Assembly (NCBI RefSeq): GCF_024713975.1
Contig: NC_091112.1
Coordinates: forward strand, 9,966,001-10,030,000
Length of the DNA: 64,000 bases
Source of the DNA: Paralichthys olivaceus
Lineage: Eukaryota > Chordata > Actinopteri > Pleuronectiformes > Paralichthyidae
Reading direction: 5' to 3'
In this document: positions 51,801 to 61,600 of the stretch, in pieces
How positions within the stretch are numbered: position 1 is the stretch's first letter
Layout of the letters: every line of letters starts with the position of its first letter
Translations under genes and position numbers: made by a program
Notes under the pieces: model-generated
The model's input: the letters and a program-made list of their open reading frames with translations, nothing else
Database searches by the model: none
What the model was told of the DNA's origin: nothing

Positions 51801-53619
51801 TGATAGACCTAATTTAATGTGACAATTGATTTCCATATGGAGAGATGCAGCGCCCAGTTTTCTTCATCACAAGCAAAAAGAGATGCTATCCGATTGTCAA
51901 GCAACTTGATATTTCTCCATTCATTGCACCTACTGGGTCCAGATGAAACAGGCCCTTCCCATGCAAGACCTGTAGACATTGTACCTCAGATCTGAGGCTT
52001 ATTTTCAGAACTCCATTCTTATCAAACAAGAAGACATAACTACAGTGACTGTGGATTGGTAGGAAGTGCAACCAAAATGAAGCTGACCACACAGCAGTAC
52101 TGTCACTGAATGCATCCTTTATGGACACTGACAGGACTGACGCTGCTGTTGTTGGTACAGTGTAGGCATCCAAAATGCCTTCACGTCTGTGATGCAAAGC
52201 ATTGTCCATGTTCATTTATATTTGGTCTTCCATGTGTGACACTCCAGTGGTTAAGTAGGTGAAAACATTGTAAGTGACGCCAGTTTCAGAGTCTTGCAAG
52301 AACATCGTTGACTTTTGCTTGACTTTGGTGTGTTGATGCAATTTTTGTGGAATCAAAAGCCATGGCATCAGATTTCCAGAACTCTTACAAGACTGGGACA
52401 TTTCCAAAGGGATGTGGAAAACATACATTTCCATATTTGCCAGAACATGTTTACAAGTGGATGTGAGACAATGTCTCAAGGATATCCTTCATCTGAAACA
52501 AGCAAGGAATAGAGGATCGAAAGATTGAGGCAGATCAGTTACAGACGTTTTTCCAAACAAAAAACCTACATCTGCATCTGCTGTCAGACATGAGGGAAAC
52601 AGATCAAGTCTTAAAGTCAGTGAGATCTACAAGTGTTCATATGTTGCCTTCTTGTATACCATAACTCTTAACAGTCCACACCTTAGGGACAGAGCAGAAG
52701 AAATGGCAAGGACATTGTCTTCATGAAGGTCAAAGACAAAACCTGGAGACTATACAAGAATGTAAAATCCGCACTGAAAAATGTCCACAGAATGTCAGTT
52801 TCAAGTCTGACCGAGGAGACGTGTCTTACCACCAAGTAATATTGCTTTGACATCAAAAGATGCATTGTTCATCTGACAGTACAGAGACAAGTAACGTCAC
52901 AGGATACACAAGAAGACAAGCAGCAACACAAGAGAAAAGAGTGTTGCCACCAGTTGTGAAAGAAAGTGAAATATCACTTTTGAAAGCCTCTTAGTTACTT
53001 CTTTGACCGTTTCCTTGAACTGTGGAAGAGTGATGACTGTTGAATGAAAGGAGCAAAAACATCAGGGGGTCAAATTAAAAAAACACTGGTCACAGTACAC
53101 TTCAGTTCAATCGCTGTGTGTTTCAGTGCTAATATTCAACACAAGTTTATATTGCATAGCTTTGTGCGCCAGTACACGGTGCTGTGTACCTTTATATGCC
53201 CTGGTGTAGTCAGGTGTATCTTGTACAAGGTGTCTCCCCTTATGGCTTTATCACAGACCTGGAGGGAAACAGAACACGTTGGACGATCACCACCAGAGCT
53301 GAATACAAAGGTTTAAAAATGTATTGAGTGAAAACAGCTCTAAACTCATCTATAACAACCTCAGCAATAACCAGTTAGTTAAAACACCATCAACAACCTA
53401 TAGGGGTGGAGGAGAAGCTTATTTCCGGTTTGCTGCATCAACCAATATGTATGACAGTATGACTTGTTCCCTTAAAAACTGAGAGTAGACACACGTGAAG
53501 GACAGATTCTTTTTTGTTCACACTAAAATAGACACATAAAATGCAGCTAACGTTAGCTAGCTTACCGTGCAGTCAATAAAGTCAGCTTCAACATCGTAGG
53601 GTGTTTCCAGTTTGTCCAT
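45610..53619 (-). CDS. matrin/U1-type C2H2 zinc-finger protein, function unknown (13 exons)
   Basis: I do not recognise this gene by name. The joined exons are 53619-53566, 53258-53190, 51499-51475, 49246-49160, 49069-48930, 48825-48706, 48602-48557, 48157-47221, 47088-46974, 46864-46799, 46561-46460, 46363-46105 and 45866-45610, giving about 758 residues. Finger 1 is C17-x2-C20-x12-H33-x5-H39; finger 2 is C99-x2-C102 with H113/H114 and H120 (ending HHVIGRKHRQKY). Both have the spacing of matrin/U1-C-type fingers, which often bind double-stranded or structured RNA. After them comes a charged stretch rich in Arg, Glu, Tyr and Pro (residues about 166-553), likely disordered, as in nuclear RNA-processing proteins. 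A predicted helical segment (FLKNKLCSLLREFKSKKSEK) lies near 566-585. No membrane or signal segments were seen. A nuclear RNA-related role is an inference. Confidence 0.85.
46105..46363 (-). CDS. zinc-finger gene exon 12 (residues 588-674)
   Basis: It encodes a charged, Arg-rich segment (RRAQDIRFQDDSRGRG, then WQQQEYVPDEQRQEYHHSAR). Acceptor TTGCAG, donor GTAAC. Confidence 0.85.
46460..46561 (-). CDS. zinc-finger gene exon 11 (residues 554-587)
   Basis: It encodes KGIEIENAEEADFLKNKLCS, then LLREFKSKKSEKAV, a likely amphipathic helix and the most structured-looking part outside the fingers. Donor GTACG, phase 0. Confidence 0.82.
46664..46684. repeat. (AAT)n microsatellite in the zinc-finger gene intron 10
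   Basis: About six AAT/ATA units. The flanking 'catagcacatttcaaagcag' resembles a frequent teleost dispersed repeat. Confidence 0.85.
46799..46864 (-). CDS. zinc-finger gene exon 10 (residues 532-553)
   Basis: It encodes SPHHPESYHREGLESEGVFD, then LL. Acceptor TTTAG, donor GTAAA, phase 0; skippable in frame. Confidence 0.75.
46974..47088 (-). CDS. zinc-finger gene exon 9 (residues 493-531)
   Basis: It encodes EEYGPSNPKFGGYPRSVSES, then VRPEIHGTQHPDLYTQPQ. Acceptor TTTCAG, donor GTAGC. Confidence 0.8.
47221..48157 (-). CDS. zinc-finger gene exon 8 (residues 181-493), large disordered exon
   Basis: A 937-nt open exon, the longest in the window. It is rich in Arg, Asp, Glu, Tyr and Pro (RGYPDMPSFQPDDPYMNRD, RRDGHEPCGGTRYDPREE). 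Toward its end it has PEPFRRFLTGATNDEG and a basic KRKRKSRFSDATAEEVER, a possible nuclear localisation signal. Donor GTAAG; the codon ATT (Ile) spans the junction. Confidence 0.9.
48557..48602 (-). CDS. zinc-finger gene exon 7 (residues 166-181)
   Basis: A 46-nt exon encoding PMAKEGNESKSKTSR plus one base. Acceptor TTCAG after a pyrimidine tract, donor GTAGA. It opens the disordered region. Confidence 0.75.
48706..48825 (-). CDS. zinc-finger gene exon 6 (residues 126-165)
   Basis: It encodes EIKRPDLVTWDKQSVMYQGG, then KIIRARAEIVERQDGRGTPK, a conserved-looking basic segment directly after finger 2. Donor GTGAG, phase 0. Confidence 0.87.
48930..49069 (-). CDS. zinc-finger gene exon 5 (residues 79-125), finger 2
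   Basis: It encodes GLSYLEEVPCDD.. and the complete second finger (CRLC through GRKHRQKYV). Acceptor TTAG, donor GTAAA. Confidence 0.88.
49160..49246 (-). CDS. zinc-finger gene exon 4 (residues 50-79)
   Basis: It encodes VAARKSSIPDFKDILHYLEY, then VKLNEPII. Acceptor TTAG, donor GTAAA, phase 1 to phase 1. Confidence 0.82.
50100..50480 (+). repeat. two diverged head-to-tail copies of a teleost dispersed repeat
   Basis: Both halves show the same order of motifs: 'gaccttgacc' or 'ctttgacatttgaccacca', then 'gtccaaatgaacatttgtg' or 'cgcttgtgccaaatttgaag', then 'cacgagaatgggtctgac' or 'agagaatgggacgg', then 'atgccctctgagctgcc' or 'attgccttctgggctgcc'. I recognise these motifs from an abundant fish repeat. 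The copies are about 230 bp apart and much decayed. Confidence 0.55.
51080..51330 (+). mobile_element. decayed DNA-transposon relic
   Basis: It contains 'tttggctctcattgagccaa', 'gatgttggacgataaggtc', 'cccaaaaggtgttc' and 'agttcagggctc', in the order found in an abundant teleost DNA-transposon family that I recall but cannot name with certainty. No reading frame survives. Confidence 0.45.
51475..51499 (-). CDS. zinc-finger gene exon 3 (residues 42-50), 25-nt microexon
   Basis: It encodes KEQGLVPS plus one base of Gly. Acceptor GGCAG, donor GTAAG. The phases of exons 2 and 4 require exactly such a bridge, and the joined HIKKEQGLVPSGVAARK reads smoothly. Confidence 0.7.
51500..53189 (-). other. 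zinc-finger gene intron 2
   Basis: A 1.7 kb intron. A minus-strand frame at 52479-52216 includes DSETGVTYNVFTY, faintly like a piggyBac-type transposase motif, but this is too weak to call. Otherwise nothing was recognised. Confidence 0.45.
53190..53258 (-). CDS. zinc-finger gene exon 2 (residues 19-41)
   Basis: It encodes VCDKAIRGDTLYKIHLTTPG, then HIK. It supplies Cys20, His33 and His39 of finger 1. Acceptor CTCCAG, donor GTACA, phase 0. Confidence 0.85.
53566..53619 (-). CDS. zinc-finger gene exon 1 (residues 1-18)
   Basis: It encodes MDKLETPYDVEADFIDCT, including the first Cys of finger 1. The donor is GTAAG. Finger 1 is split between exons 1 and 2. Confidence 0.85.
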
Positions 53620-53800
53620 TTTCGGGTGTGTTGCGGTTTAATTGGTTAGTTAGCGGAACAGAGCAGTTAAACGCGTTAATGGTGACGTGTGAAGTGGTAA
53701 AGCTTTACAAAACCTCGCTTACAGCTTGTTAACGTGTGCTACGTTGCTAACGCTAGCTTCGCTTTCTTCTACGAGTTTAAACGACGGTTGGTTAGCTAGG
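53620..53800 (-). promoter_or_regulatory. probable promoter of the zinc-finger gene
   Basis: This is the sequence upstream of the ATG. It has an ATTGG (an inverted CCAAT box) near 53639, several GTTAGCTAG/GCTAACG blocks and CpGs, with no TATA box. The start site is not determined. Confidence 0.4.
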
Positions 53801-54515
53801 TTACACGCACATTACCGCCACCTACTGGACTGGAGTGTACTTACACTATCTTCTTCTTCTTTGGCGATGTGCAACAAAATAGAACATTATCGCCATCTAC
53901 CGCGGTGTTATGGAATACCTTAGTGAAGATGTGTTTTAAAATATTCTCACATCTGTGCACACGATTTTTTTTAACATAACATAACATAACTGAGTTCCTA
54001 ATAAATATACTTCATATATTTTAGCTCAAATAAAAACACCCACCTCCACAGTCTAATTGCAGGTGTCAATGTTTCCGTTTTGATTCTTTCCAATTAGATA
54101 CATGGATGAATTTAGTTTGTCGTGACCTAAACTAATCTGACCCAGTCCTGCACCAGACCAGGTGAATGTATCCAGGCTGGAGCTGGCCCAGGTCTGGCCC
54201 AGATAAAAGAACCCTGTTGTGTTAAAGACCACCGACCCAAGCCCAGATTATTTTTGCTATCTGGTCATCCTCTTTTCTTTTCAACCAAATTCATGAAAAA
54301 TGTTTACGTCCTGAGATCGAGCTGTTGACCCCATGACGCCTGCATGGTGTCGTTGTTACCCCATCGCCTCCATAATAAAAACAAAGGCAATATCATACCC
54401 TGTAAAAAACAATGAACATTGGTGACATGGATGTACAACCATGGTTGATGAGGTGTCCACTTACACCCTCTGTTGGACGAGTCTCAATCACTACACACAG
54501 TACCAGGACAGGACT
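53801..54515. other. intergenic region between rprd1a 3' end and zinc-finger promoter
   Basis: It holds a repeat-like pair, 'accgccacctactgg' (53814) and 'atcgccatctaccg' (53889), that looks like the remnant of a small teleost element, plus a TAACATAACA run near 53973. No gene was seen. Confidence 0.45.
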
Positions 54516-55554
54516 GAAGGGATTTGAACATTTTCTGTTTATTTTGGTTCTTAGACTAATTTGCTCCATAGCCACAAAAACAAACGGCTGCTTTTACATC
54601 AGATTTGGGAAACCAGGGCTCGCACCAAACTGTGCAAGGTGTCGGCACAGCATACAGAAGACTTGAGGGTAAAATCATCAATCATGTGATGGTAAACAAG
54701 ACAACAGACACCTTCACTCATTGTTTCAATATCCTGTTGGGTGTAATGGGCAACTACCAATATATAATTGTAAAGAGGCAAATCTTAACTTTGTCTGAAT
54801 GGCCATGATGATAGAAATAATGAGGGCTTAAAGGTATAACTCCATTATATTTACATGCCATTTACAATCACCAATGATACACAGCCCTCTCACAAAGAGG
54901 CTTTATGTAAATTATAATTACATATGTTTGCTTTGAGGCTCATGGCTTTCATCTCAGCCTTGGAATATGGTTTCCTAATGATTTCCCAAGTACACAATTC
55001 TCTTTGGAGGTCATATCACACTGCATTAAAAAAAAATCATCCTAGTATGTAAAAAGCTGCTGCAACCACCTAAAACGAGGAGCTACAAAGAGAAAGAAAG
55101 CTATGTCAGCAATCCAAACAATGAAACTGGTAACACTTAGGGCATATACTCTGGTGCATTATTGTCTCACTGTGCTATAAATACAAAAATATCACACCAG
55201 CATCATCCATACCACTGTGAAGCTGTAAAAGGTTGATGATCAGGGGCCAAAGCATGGGAGGCCTGTGTCTGAGGATTAGAAGTCTTAGTGTACAGTGTAC
55301 TGATTAACAGCACGAAGAGATGAGCTCACAAACAGAAAAAAACAAATTTCTGTTAACAAAAGCCATGTGGATAAATAAGTCTGTTCCAAGACAGAAAGAA
55401 AACCACAGGTCAACAAACAGGGACACGCAAGACACTTTCCAAAATCAAAAACAGAGGCTCAGTGACGTTGCCCGCTGATCGAACATCTAAGATGCAGGTG
55501 GAGACGTTTCAGTCGCAGGAGGGTCCAGTATAAGGTCAGGAGGTGAAACTTCAG
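54516..55554 (-). other. rprd1a: rprd1a 3' UTR (extent inferred)
   Basis: The first minus-strand AATAAA past the stop codon is at 54543-54538, giving a UTR of about 1 kb. No open frame of interest was found in it. Confidence 0.4.
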
Positions 55555-55653
55555 TCAGTCCGAGGAGTTGTAGAGTCGTCCTGGAAGATTGTTCAGACGG
55601 GAACGCAGCTCCTTGCGGACCTGGGTGACCTTCGTCAGTTTGCGTTTGTATTC
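55555..55653 (-). CDS. rprd1a: rprd1a exon 7 (residues 263-294 and stop)
   Basis: It encodes EYKRKLTKVTQVRKELRSRL, then NNLPGRLYNSSD and TGA (55557-55555). The conserved part ends at RSRL; the tail is short and unlike the human one. Confidence 0.9.
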   Translation of the reverse strand, partial: EYKRKLTKVTQVRKELRSRLNNLPGRLYNSSD

Positions 55654-58600
55654 CTGAAAAAAGTCCACAGAGGAAAAGGTCCATGAGAGTTTGAAGAGCA
55701 CAGAGCTCATTGCACTTTTTGGATTCATTTATAGTCTCAACAGAAATATTATGAGCTAGAAGTAGACAGGAATAAATAACAGGCTGATGTATGATTTAAG
55801 AAAATCTAAATCAAGAATAAGAGGACAGCATGAAAATGGAAATAATATAAATAAATAGTTGAATAACTTTGTGCTACATTGGTGGAGTGGTATTTAAGCA
55901 TTGAGGGAAGTTTTGATCAATCAAGTTCGAAAGATTTCCATCAGTCAGTTCTGAGAACACCATGTTAATGAGAAGGTTTGTGCTTTTAACACATTTTACT
56001 TTACTGAGCATGTGTCCGTATGTGTATATGACTCAACCTATAACATGGTTCAGTTTCAAGAGAATAAATTATTAACTTAAGTTTTAACATAAGTGTTTCA
56101 ACTTGTTTTTCAACCAACAGCAGTAAAGGAATGATAAAGGATCTGTTGGTGTGTATGACATTTGAAGAGCAACATGACACAACACAGACAAATTATTTCA
56201 CCCTCGTTCATGAATATGCAGAAATGTTGACACCTTAAAGAACGACACTAAGTGTTTTATCTCTGCTCCAGTTTTGCTGCACACGTCACTTCGAAGACGT
56301 TATTGTATTGATTGTGTGACAGCTGATACGTGTAGGCTGTTGTGCAAACAGAGCTCAGATCAGGCTTTAGAGCTCAGTAAGAGTCAAAGTGTCTTAACCA
56401 GGATTCTTAACACTTATTGTATTTCTTTCCTCACGTGTTGGTTTCACCTGTATATGAGCATATTGAGCTCAATTGAAACTTGGTGTTTAGGTTTTCACTG
56501 TGTCAATAACACAAAAAAATAATGAAATAATGCAAATACCCCCAGGAGCTGCAAGTGTAGAAGAAAAGCACTCACAAAATTATTTTCATCTTTTATTTTC
56601 ATTTTTTTTTTTTTATTACAGAAGACTTGACCGGGTGAAGATAGAAATATGAGACACTTTATCCTCTTGGTCTCCTGTGGATAAAGGCTAGACAGTTAAT
56701 GTCAAACAAACAAAGCATTATTGTCATGGTTACGAAAAACAAGAAACTCTGTAGATAGGTTTTTTCGAGGACAGAACTTCATCACTCTCTTTTCTGAATG
56801 ATACTTACCGTATGGCACCGAAGTGAACTAAATAAAAAAGGCTTTGAGTATTTCAGTGACGAGAGAATATCTCACTTGAGGCGTATTGATCTAATGTTGA
56901 ATATTTCCTGTTCAAATAGTTAAAGCCCAAACACTCACATTGAAATAACAGACGGGGCACTCTGCTGAAATACATGAAAAGTGATGTTACTTCAAAATGT
57001 GAACAAACAAGACAGACGGAACATTAATGATTAATGACACAAAGGTGAGGAGGGCGAGGCATGTGTGGGAAAGAAAGAAAGTGATTTACGCACTTCGAGT
57101 TTCTGCTCGTTCTGGGCCAAGCCATCCTTCTGGCTTTGCAAGAAGACGGTTAGTGTCCGCGTGAGCTGCCTCCTGTCGTCTATCTCTGCTGCCAAGCGAC
57201 CGCTGTAGTCTGCGAGCAGCATGCAGGCCTCCTCCACCAGCCGGGAGAGCCGCTCCCCTGATTCTTTATCTGCAATCACAGGAAGCACACAGGGAGCACA
57301 ATGCCTAAATATTATTAGTGTAGAGAGTTCAAGTGGAGGTCCTTAGTTTACCATCAGTACAGGCACAAGGTTAAACAGACACTGTATAATCACTGGCAAC
57401 TCAAACATTGTGTCCTGTGATAGATGGAGCCATTTTTAGCCCTTTTGTGCATCCTGGTTTAAGTGTTTGTTTCTTTAGGGGAAGATTAGTAACCTCTGAA
57501 GAAATACTAGGTTAAAATGGTTGAGCCCATTATCAGGGACACCAAATACACCTGCTTCTTCATGTCGCTATCCAAGCAGCCAATCATGTGGCAGTGCTGC
57601 AATGAATAAAATCATGCTGATACAGACCTCAGGGACTTTGACTATGGCCTGATTTCTGGGGCCAGAAGTCTTTCAGTTTACCCAGAATGGTTCCAAAAAG
57701 AAAAATCACCCAGTGAGCAGCAGTTCTGCTGGAATTACTTTGTTGATGAGAGAGATCAGAGGACAAAGTGACAGGAAGGCTACAGTAACTGTGGTCAGCA
57801 GAGAGGCTGCTCAGAATGAACAGCAAATTGAAACTTGGGAGTGGATGGGTGACGCCACATTAGAGGATAACTGACCCGTGAAGTATGAACAGATCATCGA
57901 TTTGGGGAGTGAGCGAATCCCACAAACACGAATGAAAGCGAGCAGAATGGGAAGCGTCATCGACCAGATGTCACATACTTATGTTTGGAAATAAGACTAT
58001 TGTCTGATGACACAAACAAGAACTGGTTGTCATTATGTCTGTGGTCTCACACTTATTTTAAAACCAGTTAAGATTTGAAAATCCTCCCGTGTGCAGCAGG
58101 CATGCTTCAGGAACAGAAACCTGAGGTTACAGAGGACATAGACTGACCAAAACTGGACAGATGAGAACTAGAAAAACACAGCCTGGTCTAATGAATCTGG
58201 ATTTCTGCTGAGGCACGGTGGAACAAAATCCATAAACCTAACCTGCCTTGTTGTGTTATAATGGTGTGGGGAATGTTTTCTTTTTGAACTCTGGGCCATT
58301 TAATATTGATTAATCACTGTTTGAATACCACAGCCAGTCTGAGTAATGTTGCTGACCATGTGCATCCCTTAATGGCCACGATTTACCATCTTCTAATGGC
58401 CACTACCGCCATGATTATGCATGGCACTAAGAAAACGACTGCTCCAACTGGTTCATGAACATGAGAATATGTTGAGTGAACTTCAGTGGCCTCTGTGACC
58501 AGATCCGATCAAAGAGCCACATAACTGTGTAGCTGACAAATCTGCAGAAATGATGAGATGCCATCACGTCAACATGGACTCAAATCTCAAAGGAATGTTT

Positions 58601-61600
58601 CCAAGTATTGGTATGTGGTACCTTATAAGTGCTGGGTGAGTCTGTATACAGATAACGTGCTGTGTCCTGCCTCGTACCTGTGATTCTATGAAGCAGTGAC
58701 GTGTCCTGCACCTCAGCAGGAAGGGAGGAGATTCGCTGACGGAGCACTGAGTCGCCAGAGGCTGCGTTTTCCAGCTCCTGCAGAGCTCGGATTAAATCTG
58801 CTGTCTAAGGTGGCAGGTGAAAGAAGAGAAATGAGGAGAGAAGTGACAGAAGAAGAGTGTATGGTTAAAGATTAGTTGTGAAAAGTATCTCTCAAAAATG
58901 AACAACATTTGATAGAAAGCAGAGAAAGTAACAAGACACAAATCCATCCAGAAGTCGCTGTATGAAGTGTCATTTAATGAGCTGTACAAGGTTTAAGGTA
59001 TCATTTCATTTACATCCTGTACTCATGTATTCAGTGTTTGTCTGGATCAGTACCTGTGGGGGCTCAGCTGGAGAGCTCTGGGAGGCAAAGTCGTCATCAT
59101 CTGGTCGGATCTGCTCATACGACCTCTTCTTAGCCTTTTTTTCGCCATCTGAGATTCACAGGACAAAGGAAGTGAGGCTTGTTGCTGTCTACAAGCAGGG
59201 TAAGTAGTAATGTATTGTTGTTAAGAGCAAATATGTAGATATGGTAGGGTGCACAGGTGCAGATGTTGAGTGAACTTACACAAGACTTGTGAGAGTTGAT
59301 CCATCAGGCTGTTCTCGTACACGCCCCTCTCCTGCCAGATGGACAGAACCCGACCCAACTGTTTCTTACAGCCCTCCTCGCCCTCTCTGCACAGGAAACA
59401 GTTCAGAGGAGGCAGACACATTTTACAGCTTTGTGAAGACTGGATAATGTACACATCCCATTTGAATGGAAGGTACTCTCATTTTCAGAAGCAATTCTGA
59501 AGAATTTCAGTCAATCATTCTTGAAGAAATCTGACTGAGCAGTTCCTTGAATTGTCAAATTTAGATTAAAAATCTCAACACAGCTCGATATATTTGTAGA
59601 AATGTTAAATCTGACCTGTACACGTGTTTGAATGCATCGACGATGACCGGTGCAAAGTCCTGGGTGAACTCTGGCCCCTTTTTCTTGCTGTTCTGAATGA
59701 CGTCATTGGCCAAGTAGAGGAAGGTCAGCTTGCGTGGTACCTGAGCTGCATGAAATCAAATGCACATATGCATCTGGTTAAAATAAATACACTGATTTTT
59801 ATTAACTTCTAAGTAATGATCTATTTGTCAGCATAGTAAGTATTGATTTAATTTTTAGTGCCAGACCATTAAGCTTTGAGGTTCTTTCTTATTAATCACA
59901 TCAGTCACAAATAAGAACAAAAACGAATAAGTAACAACCACCTATCACACGGTTTCACAATTGTTACATATAAGCTTTGGTGGTAGAAACATTTTTAAAT
60001 CTAATACTGCTACTATCACAAAGCTTCTGGTTTTTAGTCTTTTCCATTTTGATTTTATCCACCAACATAAATACAGTGAGGACATTAAAGTAAAAATTCA
60101 TGTGTTGTTGTTGTTGTTGTTCAGCACAAAGCTCCCGAGGACTGTGCCATGTCTATTCCCACTGCACACTCCTTTCAGTCCTCCGACAAGGCTCCTAAAA
60201 TACAACAGCCACTTGAGATATCATTAGGTTGTTGAGTAGCACCCTAAGGAAAAGGGAAACTATATTAGATACAACTACAGCAATGCAGCAGGCTTTAATG
60301 CCCAAAATATTCCCAGCAGCTCAATTATGTAACTGTTTACAGTAATAAATTACAGGTTGATCCAACTCTTGACCTGACGTGCTTTGAATTGTAACCCGTA
60401 AATCTATAAGCTTCCCCTTATATTTTAGTTACAGACCAATTTTCAAAACACGATCTAATATCTAATAAAAACTACACTATGGTGACAATGATGGAAAATA
60501 ATATGCCAGAAAGTAATCACATTCAATATACAACTAAAATAGCGATCCAGAGGTTATACTGTGTGAAATCAGTGTGAAATAGTACGTTGACATGATGGAG
60601 TTGTTTTGACTTCTCAATGGATTGAAGCATTTACAAAAACCACTGTGTCGCACTAAAAGTATCTTTCACAGTACAACTTTAATTCACAACCATGTAGTTT
60701 ATATTACTCTTTCAGATCCTACACTTTAAATGTATTCGACTGACTGACTGACCACAATGTTTCTTGAATCCTGAGTTTCAGTGGAACATTTGAGACTTTT
60801 GAAAGAATTTGTTTGCCTGTTCTGCTGAGAGAAGAGACAGAACTAAAATATGAGATGATTGTGAAACCACTGTGGGAGCAGCTAAACTTCCCAGGAGAAA
60901 TGTTCACTACGCCCATCCCAGCAGCTACAACCAGCGGTAGCAGCTACAACCAGCGGTAGCAGCTGCTGACATTCGAGGTTGAATGGTTTGTATTTGTATA
61001 GTGCTTTACAGTACAGTTTACCTTTCACACACACGTTCATACAGTGCATCTATTAGCAGCACTTGTTTTGTTCTATGAGGGGCAATTAGGGGTTCAGCAT
61101 CTTGCCCAAGGACACTTCAGCATGCCGACTGGGGATCGAACTGATCCAGGACGGTCACACTACCCCTTTTAATTCTTGTAATTCAGTGCTCAATTAGTTT
61201 GTTTAAAGTAGTATTATTATTATTGTTAGTTTAAAAATGCCAAAAACACGACATACAACTTCAGGTGAGTTTTATTGTGGCTCATACTACTCACGCAAAG
61301 TCAATGGCGGTACATAAATGATTCCCTGCCTGTTTGTGTTTTCTGTCGGAAATCCACATTTTAAACATTTGATCATTAAAGCTACATTAAATGATCTGTT
61401 GGTCACTTGAGGGCAGTAGAACAAGCAGTAAACACTTGTCTATAGCTAGACAACTAAATAAAAACTAAATAAATTAAAAATACAAATATGTACATTTCAC
61501 AATGGGAAAAGTGTTTGTTGAGAAATGTACTTAAGTAAAGTGCAGTGGCACAGGATGATTGCTCGAGGACATGAACGCCATTTGTGCATTGGCATAAGGC

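Noticed and set aside
51886-52479. Possible piggyBac-type transposase relic on the minus strand
   Set aside because: The single DSETGVTYNVFTY-like match is too short, and the neighbouring sequence does not continue the family pattern.
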